This document shows, in pieces, positions 13,927-22,615 of a stretch of DNA of 64,000 bases. Source of the stretch: Calendula officinalis. Lineage: Eukaryota > Streptophyta > Magnoliopsida > Asterales > Asteraceae. How positions within the stretch are numbered: position 1 is the first letter of the stretch; each line of letters opens with the position of its first letter. The stretch lies in assembly GCA_963853835.1 (NCBI GenBank), contig OY970820.1:19213873-19277872 (forward strand), given 5' to 3'. Below the pieces are notes generated by a model. The model was not told where the DNA came from, searched no databases, and saw only the letters and a list, made by a program, of their open reading frames with translations. The position numbers were made by a program, and so were the translations under genes.

Positions 13927-14419
13927 TGTCAGGATCTAATAACTCAATAAGTTATTGAATCACATATCTACTAAACAATAGAAGTTACAGCGAATTAACA
14001 CTATGTTGATTGAATAAAAACAATGTAAACTGTAAAGTAAATATGCATGAATACGAACAAAGTTTATCACAAAAAGCTTCAATGTATATTAATTTTATCG
14101 ATCAATACCCACGTATGTTTACAATTCATAAGGAACTATATATAATAGTTCTTGAAGCCTAAAACTTTAACCTAGTTATTCAAGGAAACTATTACAATTG
14201 AATTACAAAAAGATATATATTCTATAGCTAACTCTACTAGAATCTCGGACACGATCTGTTCTGTTTATCGACATCAGTAGTAAACAGCATCGTCAGTAAT
14301 AACTCTAAGATCAGTAGTATATTTGCTTTTCTACCCCATCAGTACTAACTTGTATATCATCATTAAGTCTTCATCAGTACTAATTGCGGCATCAGTATTA
14401 GAATACTTATATCCCAACA
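13927..14419 (-). repeat. 5' LTR of element A
   Basis: 493 bp. On the minus strand it begins TGTTGGGATAT and ends CCTGACA, matching the end of the element B LTR. It contains TACTGAT/CAGTAGT motifs like those of B and a TATA region in an imperfect dyad at 14130-14153. The flanking 5 bp are ATAAT (14420-14424); the partner site is outside the window. Confidence 0.82.
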
Positions 14420-15151
14420 ATAATGAGTTTATGTAATGAGTTATAAGATCTTTTAAACAAAATTGTGTAGTTTTAGGTGGTTTCACACCTAAGCTTAGGT
14501 ATGTGACAGTCACACACTCAATTTTTTCATATAATTTATAATAAAATTGTTTAAAGACACAATATTTAATGATATTTTTTAATGTTTGTTGCTCGTTTAC
14601 CCTGCTATTTTATGTAAATCTTATTAAAAAAACGTACTATGTTTAAAAAAGTTCCGATCAAGTAATTCCGAATTATAATTGACATTGCATTTAATATAAT
14701 TGTTAATTGAATAAGCATTTAATTAAAAGAAGATAAAAGTTGCTCAAATAAGCGATCCCATGCACTTGTTAAAACTAGATTGAGTAAAAGAGTACGTGTC
14801 AAAAGTGAGGTCCATCAACTTTGAGGTCATTTCTAAACAGCCCTTTAGGAAATTGGTTCAAAAGCCCACCAATTTCGAGGGCAATCAGTTCGGGACCACT
14901 TGGAGTTTCAAGTCTCTTAAGAAACAAGTGAGACATGGGTGTGTTTGGCCATATAAGACGGTGCAAATGGTTCCATTGGTTGGCCGACGACATCTATCAG
15001 TATACTGACAGTATTGGGATGCTGCACGTCTCTCGTTGCTCGGTTGGTTGGAAGACTTTGGTTTAAAGACAGATCAAGAAACGAGGGTGCATGGTACTTT
15101 TGTAGGTATTGATATTTTTATGTGTCTATTCAATATTAAATGATAATATAT
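14420..15151. other. Intergenic, nothing recognised
   Basis: AT-rich sequence between the element A LTR and a candidate solo LTR. Short ORFs on both strands lack any recognisable protein family. Confidence 0.6.
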
Positions 15152-15550
15152 TGTTGGTGTGAGTGTCAGTTGAGTGTCAATTGTAGTGTCAGTTAATGTG
15201 TCGTTAATTTAGCAAAAACTAAATTGTTAGTAGCGGCCATGGTTGGGAGTAGTATATACTCGGTTAATCATTTATTTATCGGGCCACAATTTTTACATAT
15301 TACCTAGCGGTATTTTAATTAGTTGCATAATTTGATGGTTAATTAATTTGGTAAATGTTATTTTTACCAGGTTAAGGGATGATAGAAATGTAATTAAGAT
15401 CCCACTTCTAGTAGGTAACCCATGTTTCCATATCTTCTGTAACTGATTCGTAACTCGCAAGGGATCATATTTCTTATTTAAGTTGTAATAATGAGCATTA
15501 ATAATGGATCAGAATATTTGCTTCTTCTTTGTTGCTATTCTGATCCAACA
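15152..15550. repeat. Candidate solo LTR
   Basis: It starts TGTTGG and ends CCAACA (TG...CA with a 6-bp inverted end). An 11-bp perfect hairpin GGATCAGAATA/TATTCTGATCC (15506-15546) sits at its right end. No target duplication is visible (flanks TATAT and GTCTA), so the call is weak. Confidence 0.35.
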
Positions 15551-15883
15551 GTCTAAGGAAAAGAAAAATGGTTGTCGAATTCGGCAAAACGCACAAAATA
15601 TACGTACATTATATCCAACGTAGAGTAGAGTTCATATAAATTTAGTAGTTTGAGTATAAATAGGCTTACTTTAAGTTTGTGAAGTTTTATTTTAAAACCA
15701 ATTAATTATAAAAGTAATAGCCCTGAATTACATTACAAGTTTAATATTTATAGAATGTGAGACGTTACTAACACTTTGTAATAAAAATATATTTCTACAG
15801 TATAACATAAGTACGCTGTATTGTTAAGCTTAGGGTCATACCCAACCTCCGAAATATAATTCAATGAACAAAATGACTGGTTT

Positions 15884-17191
15884 TCAAGCATTGTCCAAGA
15901 AAAACTGGAGGTTAAGGGTGGAGGATCCACCGTCACTGACAGCTTCTCGTGCCAATTGACTCCATTTCTCTGCATTTCTCTTCATCTCCTCATTCCCGAT
16001 CACCATTTCCACACATCTCGCCATCTCTTTCCCTTCCATCACTCCGTCTCGTTCTCTCCGGCTCACCCTAACCCCTGTTTTCCACACATCCTCAATCATC
16101 TTCCCATCATTTGCCTGATCCGACCATTGCGGAAACACCACCGTCGGAACACCACCCACCAAGGACTCCACCGTGGAGTTCCACCCACCGTGCATCACAT
16201 AACACCCAACCGCTCGGTGGCTCAACACCACCGCCTGACTACACCACTCCACAATCATCCCCTGTTTCTTCAATTCATCTCTCTCCCTCAATTTCTCTGC
16301 TTGATCCTTTTCCCGTATCACCCACAAAAATGGTCGCCCGATCTCCACCAACCCATTTGCTATCTCCGTTAGTTGCTCCATCGAAAAACCTGCAATTGTA
16401 CCAAACGCGACATACACAACTGACCATTTCGCTTTCGTGTTTAACCATTGGATGTAATCTTCCTCTGTATTTTCAAAGAATTCCGACGGGATTAAGGGTC
16501 CAATTGGAATGAACTTAAGTTCCTCAATTGCTTTGATGGACTCGAATTCGAGCTCATTAAACGTGTTTGCAAGTACCGTTGGACCAAGTTTAAGTACCTC
16601 AATATGATCTTTCATAATTGGTACAAGAAAATCATGTTCCTTTGGGTTAGACGCCAACAAAAACGACGGCAAATCAGCCATGGTTAGCAGTGGCAACCCA
16701 GGTAAGTTGAGCGTAAACGTTGGATTGTGGTTGTTACTCGATATCAAAGTTTCATATCCATTGGAATAGTAGTAGTAGATATCCAAAACAGTGGCTGATT
16801 GACACCAAAGGAGAGCTGATTTGATACCGTGGGCATCTGCCACCCGAGCTGCCCACGGGATGACGGTGGTGTACACCAGATAGGCAAACGGTTGACCTGC
16901 GGTGGATGCGGAACTGAGGAGTTGAGCAACTGCAGGAACGCCGTTTGTTTCGAAATCGGAAATGAACTGTAACAGGCTGGTTGTTGGTTGTTTTCCGTTA
17001 TCATGGCCGTCAGAAAAGGGAGCGAATATTAGGCGGTGAGGGGTGGTTTCTTTGTGGATGTGTTGAACGACGGAGAGACTGGTGGAAAGGGTGACGTGGA
17101 CCCCTAATTTAGTAAGCCGGTGGGCGAACCGGAGGGCTGGATTGATGTGGCCTTGTCCTGCTCCTGCATACGCAACTATGAGAATTCTCAT
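15884..17191 (-). CDS. UDP-glycosyltransferase 1 (UGT75-like), intact
   Basis: 435 codons from the ATG at 17191, no intron needed, and a normal length for plant family-1 UGTs. Such enzymes move sugar, usually glucose, from UDP-sugar to small acceptors in the cytosol. The N-terminal acceptor half has the catalytic His in GQGHINP (His15). The C-terminal half has a complete 44-residue PSPG donor box at residues 316-359 (WCSQAVVLSH...FPQWSDQ), ending in Asp-Gln, which usually goes with UDP-glucose use. Inside the box, MHGGWNS replaces the common THCGWNS. The style, including LVYTT..PWAA, is closest to UGT75 (crocetin or anthocyanin 5-O glucosyltransferase relatives). The acceptor is unknown. It is a tandem paralogue of UGT2, same strand, about 1.1 kb away. 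I chose this ATG because the chain upstream is short and lacks family similarity. Confidence 0.9.
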   Translation of the reverse strand: MRILIVAYAGAGQGHINPALRFAHRLTKLGVHVTLSTSLSVVQHIHKETTPHRLIFAPFSDGHDNGKQPTTSLLQFISDFETNGVPAVAQLLSSASTAGQPFAYLVYTTVIPWAARVADAHGIKSALLWCQSATVLDIYYYYSNGYETLISSNNHNPTFTLNLPGLPLLTMADLPSFLLASNPKEHDFLVPIMKDHIEVLKLGPTVLANTFNELEFESIKAIEELKFIPIGPLIPSEFFENTEEDYIQWLNTKAKWSVVYVAFGTIAGFSMEQLTEIANGLVEIGRPFLWVIREKDQAEKLRERDELKKQGMIVEWCSQAVVLSHRAVGCYVMHGGWNSTVESLVGGVPTVVFPQWSDQANDGKMIEDVWKTGVRVSRRERDGVMEGKEMARCVEMVIGNEEMKRNAEKWSQLAREAVSDGGSSTLNLQFFLDNA

Positions 17192-17224
17192 GGTGGCGGT
17201 GATCACACTTCTACTTCCTACATG

Positions 17225-17236
17225 TTATATTTATAT
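17225..17236 (-). promoter_or_regulatory. Likely TATA box of UGT1
   Basis: The minus strand reads TATAAATATAAC about 35-45 bases upstream of the ATG at 17191. If used, the 5' untranslated leader is very short. Confidence 0.4.
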
Positions 17237-17239
17237 TTT

Positions 17240-18284
17240 TCTTTCAAAGAAGAGATAATTTGAATGTGTGACTGGGCTTGCACGTGTCATATTCTGGAGA
17301 TTGAGTTCTTGAAAGTGGATCACTCGTATAGTCGTATTCAAGTACTCTAGACTGATTTTTTTGTTTAGATTTTTTGGTAATAATCGTATTCAGGTATCCA
17401 AAGTCCAAACCCGTCATTAGCAAGAGTCCATTACTCACTCACGGTGACTTGACTACAAAGAGTGGAATCAGAAGATAAAATATCCATGAACATTTTTAAT
17501 CATCTTAGTTTCGACTTTCAACAAGGAAGGCAAGAAATAACAAATCATAAAAATAATATTATGTAGAAAGGCATGATCGTGTGGGTCATAAGGCGCCGGG
17601 TAGACTTTTGTTTCTTGGAGAAATTATATGGTTCTGATAAACAAGAGAGTAACATTTGGCATATCCACAAATTTAAGAGACCATAAGCAATTTTCTTAAT
17701 TTTTAAACGCATTCGTTGTTATATAAATGTTTGAATTTACCATTTCTCAAGAATTAAATGTTCATGATGGTGTTCAATTAACAAACACAATAATTTTTTA
17801 TACAGATTTAGCTAGGTCTTAAAATCGGCATCGAGACACCACCTAGTACTGTGTAAGTTGGCTCGAGTATTGGTTGGGAACGTCAAACAGAACTGGACCG
17901 AATCAAATCGAATCAGGCTGAACCGAACTATACCCCTCAAGTTATCAGTTTTAATTTTCATGCAAAATCGGTTCTCGGTCTCAGTGTAGTCCAAGACGTC
18001 ATCGGTTCAGTCCATCTATAACCATTTATTCGGTTCTAGATTTGGTTTCAAGCTCAGTTATTGGACCGTCCCATTACATAACCGGTCTCTATGACCTTTG
18101 GATGCGGTCTCTACATACATATGTATATATATGAGGCCTAGTAGTAAAATTATTGAGTGATACACTAGAGCTCTACATATGTAGAACTCTACTATTTATG
18201 GGCACATATATATAGCCATATCAAGTTGCCAAACAGCATATACATGCATGCAGGCAGCATACAATTGTATATATGCGTCAATAA
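17240..18284. other. Intergenic between UGT1 and UGT2
   Basis: About 1 kb with no supported gene. It should hold the UGT1 promoter and the UGT2 3' end. Small ORFs near 17244 and 17812 are not conserved-looking. Confidence 0.6.
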
Positions 18285-19316
18285 TCAAACAACATCCCGT
18301 CGTATTAGACTTTTAGTCATGTTTCGCTTAACGTCATCCAAGAACGCTTTAAGGTTGACGGTTGATGATCCGCTCTCGTCAACAGCTTCCTTCGCTAAAT
18401 CCCTCCATTTCTCGGCATTTCTCCTCATCTCCTCATCTCCCATCACCATTTCCAAACACCTCTCAATCTCCTCCCCTTCCACCACTCCATCTCCCATTCT
18501 CTTCACTTGAACCCCCGTTTTCCACACATCTTCAATCATCTTCGCGTTTGTAGCCTGATCCGTCCACTGCGGAAACGCCACAACCGGAACCCCAGCCGCC
18601 AACGTCTCCAAAGTCGAATTCCACCCGCAATGCGTCACAAAACACCCAATCGCACTGTGGCTCAACACCTTCACCTGACTACACCAACCCACTATCATCC
18701 CCTGTTTCTCCAATCCCTCTATCTTCTTTAATCTCCCTTTTTGCTCACTGTCTCTTATCACCCACACAAACGGCCGCCCGCTCTCCAGCAAACCATTTGA
18801 AATCTCATCCGCTTGATCCATCGATAAAGTCGTTAGCGACCCAAATGAAACATATACCACAGACGATTTCGGCTTCGTGTTTAACCATCGGATGCAATCG
18901 TCCTCTGGTTCGTCAGAGATTAATTCAGATGGAATTAACGGTCCAACCGAGAGGAACTCAAGATTCTCAATTGCTCTCATCGATTCGCTTTCTAGCTCGA
19001 TAAAACTGTTAACAAGTATTCTTGGAGATATATTGAGAACATCAATATGGTCTTTAAAAAGTTGCAGAATCATGGAATCGAGATCCCTTGGGGTTGGTGT
19101 CGATAAAAACGACGGCAAATCAGCCATAGTTAACGGCAGCAATCCAGGTAAGTTGATCGAAAACGCCTGATTGTTTTTGTTACTCGATATCAAATCTTCA
19201 TATCCGTTGAAATAGTAGTAGTAAATATCGAATATAGTGGTTGCTTGGCACCAGAGGAGAGAGGATTTCACACCTTGCTCATTCGCCGCCTTAGCCGCCC
19301 ACGCTACGGCGGTGGT
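18285..19316 (-). pseudogene. UDP-glycosyltransferase 2, C-terminal part (cut by element B)
   Basis: 343 codons that continue, in frame, the 103 codons at 30815-31123; together they would give a 446-residue UGT75-like enzyme. This part starts with TTAVAWAAKAANEQG, includes the linker and a complete PSPG box (WCSQVKVLSH...THCGWNS...FPQWTDQ, residues 314-357 of the uninterrupted protein), and reaches a normal stop. No other break is visible in it. It is a close paralogue of UGT1. Element B sits at the LVY/TT boundary, at the spot where many UGTs carry the second catalytic residue (Asp; UGT75 members usually have Thr there). With 11.5 kb inserted, no full-length enzyme is expected from this allele. 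Confidence 0.9.
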
Positions 19317-19321
19317 GTAGA

Positions 19322-19939
19322 TGTTAGAGCAAATCACAGATCAACTTAGTACTGATGCTGCAGTTAGTGATAATTATGTTTATTACTGATGGGGCAGAAA
19401 CATTTACTACTGATGAAGTTGATGCTGGTGTTATCTATAACTTAGTTACTACTGATCATACAAAGATTGAAGATACTACTGATCATTGTAGTTACTACTG
19501 ACGATGATTATGGACTTACTACTGATCACCAAGTTTACTACTGATGTTACTTATTTACTACTGGTGATTGGTTTTACTACTGATACGCGTTTATGGAACA
19601 TATCAAGTCCGAGATCTTCGCAGAGATAGTTATAGAATGTAAATCAATGTATATCGTTTATAATTAGATGTAAATCGTATCCTAGAATAACTAGGGTAAA
19701 TAGTTTAGCTTCAAGGACTATTATATATAGTTCCTTACGAATTGTAAACGTACGTGTGTATTGTTAACTTAATAATATACATTGAAGCTTTTTGTGAAAC
19801 TGTGTTCTTAATATTTCTCATATTGTTCATACAGTTCATTGTTCTTAATATATTGATATAGTGTTGATCCGCTGCAACTTCTATCATCAATTAGATCTAA
19901 GGTGTTTATTAACTTGTCTATAGTTAATCGATCCTGACA
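19322..19939 (+). repeat. 5' LTR of element B
   Basis: 618 bp, TGTTAGAGC...CCTGACA. Its first half has about eight copies of TACTACTGAT/TACTACTGGT. A TATATATA box lies at 19731-19739 in a near-perfect dyad, so transcription would start shortly downstream. Confidence 0.96.
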
Positions 19940-19941
19940 AG

Positions 19942-19953
19942 TGGTATCAGAGC
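19942..19953 (+). other. Primer-binding site of element B
   Basis: TGGTATCAGAGC two bases after the 5' LTR; it pairs with the 3' end of initiator-methionine tRNA. Confidence 0.93.
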
Positions 19954-20027
19954 ATATTGGTTCTAGATCTACTATTTGTTAAGAACAACAAAAAGTTTTA
20001 ATCTTTAAAACACACACATTATTAATC

Positions 20028-22595
20028 ATGACTGATAATAATGAAAGCACTCAGGCCAACAAAATTCCTATACTCACACCCAATAACTTTGGGATGTGGA
20101 AGAATCGTATTAAGCAATACATGCTTATTACAGATTATTCCATGTGGGAAGTCGTTTGTGAAGGAAACAAAACTGGTCAACTTCAAGCAAGCAGCTCTGC
20201 AACTGAGGCAGAAAAACTTAAATGTGAGAAAGAAAAGAAAGATAAAGGCATCGAACTCAAAACTCTAAGCACTCTCTTACTGGCCATTCCTAATGATTAT
20301 CAACATCTCTTTGTTGAATATGATGATGCAAAAATACTATGGGAAGCACTGGAGAAGAGATTCGTTGGGACAAAGAGCACCAAGAGGAATATGAAGTCTG
20401 TTCTCAAACAAGACTTTGAAAATTTCAAAGGAAAGCCCAATGAAACACTCACTCAAGTGTTTGACAGATTCAACAAACTAATTGGTGAACTCAACCAAGT
20501 TGGTGTAAAGATGGATCAAGAGGATGTCAACATGAAGTTTCTAAGGTCTCTTAGTGAAGAATGGGCCATGTACACAGTGGTGTACAGACAAAGAGATGCT
20601 TTAGAAGAAAAGGAGTTAGATGAACTCTATAATGATCTCAGAGTGTTTGAAACTGAGGTAAATCACAAAAACCCTTCTATTTCTTCTAACAATGCTGCTT
20701 TTGTATCCAGTACAGGTCAAGGACAAGAAACCTCCGCAGGAAAGGCTGCAGATTCTGAGGATACTGCAAGAGAATCCTTCTTCACTAGTCATGTGCATAC
20801 TGCATTGATTAGTGATGACTTGGAACAACTGAATCCAGATGATCTTGAGGAGATGGATCTTAAATGGCAGATGGCTATGCTGAGCCTAAGGACCAAAAGA
20901 TTCCTAAAAAGAACTGGAAGGACAAGTCTCAATTTCAACAAAGGTGACAAAGCAGGATTTGACAAAACTAAAGTCAAGTGTTACAACTGTAACAACCTTG
21001 GTCACTTTGCAAAAGAATGTCCTCAACCAGACAAAAGATCAAAATCAACTGCTCTTGTGTCACAACAAGGACAAGGATATGACTGGAGCTTCCAAGCAGA
21101 AGAGCATGCTCAAAATCAAGCTCTCATGGCCTTTACTGACAACAAAACTGAGGTAAAATCTAAACCTTGTACTTCTGAATGTGCTAAAATTATTAAAAAT
21201 CTAGAAAAAGAAAACAATAAATTAAATGAAGATTTAGCAAAAGCAATCAGAAGAAATCATGAGTTTGATGGGGTGATTGCTGATCAAGAACATCAAATAA
21301 AGGTGTACAAGATGATTGATCAACGTATCAAGGAAGAATTGCTTCAAGCTGTGGATGAGAAAGAGTTTTATGAAACAAAAAATAAAGAACTAACAAGTAA
21401 AATAGAAGAATGTCAGCTTGAAATTGAACAAAATAAATTAACAATTAAAAAGTTTGAAAGAAGCACTAAAATTCTTGATGAATTAACTAATAGTCAAACT
21501 ACAGAAAAGGTTGTTCATGGGGTGGGATATCATGCTGTACCACCTCCATATAAAATCATTCCACCTCTTAAAAACAGTTCAGAAAGAATCATTAATGAAT
21601 TAAAAACTGAAAATCAAACTGAATCATCTAATGAAACATCTGAATCAAATAATTCTTCTGATGATGAACAATCAATTGAATTTACTATATCTCAAAGTGA
21701 ATCACCAAAATCAATTGATACAAGTTTTCACACAGCTCAAAGTCCAAATGAATCTCCCAAATATAATGCAGATAATGTACCAAAAATTTTAACAAGGGGG
21801 AATGAAAGAAATAAAACACAACTCTTAGACCAAAGAATACCTGAAGGTGCTAAAAATAAGAAACTAAGATGTATTATATGCAATAAAATGAACCATTTAG
21901 CAAAGGATTGTCACTACAATCCAATAAACTGCAAAGAGTTAAAAGAATTTAAAGTTCTTAAAGAAAATGCTAAAACTCAAAAGTTAAAAATTACTACTGG
22001 TCCTTCAGTAGTAAATAAAATTAAAAATCCAATTGTTGAAGATCCAAGATTTGGAAGAAGTAAACCAAGGTTTGTTCAAAACAGAAGAACTGGAAGCCCA
22101 AAGAACAGCAATTACTTCAAAAATAATGGAAAATCCAATCAAAATAAACAATATTTTAAATTTTCCAACACCAGTAGAAACTCTAACAAATTTACTACTG
22201 GTGTTTACCCTAATTATAATGCTGTATGGTACCAGTACAAGAATACTACTGGTAATAACCCTAATTTCAAAAATACTACTGCTCCCAAAACAAATTTCAA
22301 AAACACTACTGGTGTTAACTCTAAAAACACTACTGGTCATTCTAAACATGGTAAGTACCCAAATACTACTGGTCCATCAGTAGTAAAGTATTCAAAAGCT
22401 AAAAACAATGGGTATAAACCAAGATCAGTAGGAAATTCTCACACCAGTAATAACTACAAAAGGACAGTAGTAAAACAAAATACCAGTAATAAACAAGTAT
22501 GGGTACCAAAAGTCTTCAAAGTTAAATCCCCAAAAGCTCATTTCTCAAAGGATGAACCCAAGACATATAAAGCTTGGGTTCCCAAACTTAACTAA
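20028..22595 (+). CDS. Element B Gag
   Basis: 855 codons, uninterrupted. The N-terminal ~250 residues are the copia Gag domain (MWKNRIKQYML; LLAIPNDYQHLFVEYDDAK; KSVLKQDFENFKG). A first zinc knuckle, CYNCNNLGHFAKEC, is at residues 318-331. A predicted coiled coil rich in Glu, Lys and Asn follows (about 380-490), then an acidic Ser/Asn stretch. A second knuckle, CIICNKMNHLAKDC, is at 615-628. The tail is basic and Asn/Thr/Tyr-rich, with NTTG units encoded by TACTACTGG repeats, and ends AWVPKLN. Gag forms the virus-like particle and binds the RNA. It is longer than a typical copia Gag. The stop TAA at 22593-22595 sits beside the pol opening, in another frame. Confidence 0.93.
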   Translation: MTDNNESTQANKIPILTPNNFGMWKNRIKQYMLITDYSMWEVVCEGNKTGQLQASSSATEAEKLKCEKEKKDKGIELKTLSTLLLAIPNDYQHLFVEYDDAKILWEALEKRFVGTKSTKRNMKSVLKQDFENFKGKPNETLTQVFDRFNKLIGELNQVGVKMDQEDVNMKFLRSLSEEWAMYTVVYRQRDALEEKELDELYNDLRVFETEVNHKNPSISSNNAAFVSSTGQGQETSAGKAADSEDTARESFFTSHVHTALISDDLEQLNPDDLEEMDLKWQMAMLSLRTKRFLKRTGRTSLNFNKGDKAGFDKTKVKCYNCNNLGHFAKECPQPDKRSKSTALVSQQGQGYDWSFQAEEHAQNQALMAFTDNKTEVKSKPCTSECAKIIKNLEKENNKLNEDLAKAIRRNHEFDGVIADQEHQIKVYKMIDQRIKEELLQAVDEKEFYETKNKELTSKIEECQLEIEQNKLTIKKFERSTKILDELTNSQTTEKVVHGVGYHAVPPPYKIIPPLKNSSERIINELKTENQTESSNETSESNNSSDDEQSIEFTISQSESPKSIDTSFHTAQSPNESPKYNADNVPKILTRGNERNKTQLLDQRIPEGAKNKKLRCIICNKMNHLAKDCHYNPINCKELKEFKVLKENAKTQKLKITTGPSVVNKIKNPIVEDPRFGRSKPRFVQNRRTGSPKNSNYFKNNGKSNQNKQYFKFSNTSRNSNKFTTGVYPNYNAVWYQYKNTTGNNPNFKNTTAPKTNFKNTTGVNSKNTTGHSKHGKYPNTTGPSVVKYSKAKNNGYKPRSVGNSHTSNNYKRTVVKQNTSNKQVWVPKVFKVKSPKAHFSKDEPKTYKAWVPKLN

Positions 22596-22615
22596 TCCTT
22601 TACTCACTTGTGCAG
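22592..22615 (+). promoter_or_regulatory. Splice-acceptor-like sequence at the gag-pol join
   Basis: CTAAT (branch-point-like), a pyrimidine-leaning stretch and TTGTGCAG come right after the gag stop. Element A keeps the same order with a better pyrimidine tract (minus strand, about 11459-11485). No RNA evidence is available. Confidence 0.35.

Noticed and set aside
15956..16512. Plus-strand ORFs over UGT1
   Set aside because: His/Pro/Ser-rich mirror frames of the UGT coding strand.
22351..22356. GTAAGT at 22351 as the donor for splicing gag to pol
   Set aside because: Joining it to the AG at 22615 puts pol in the wrong frame.
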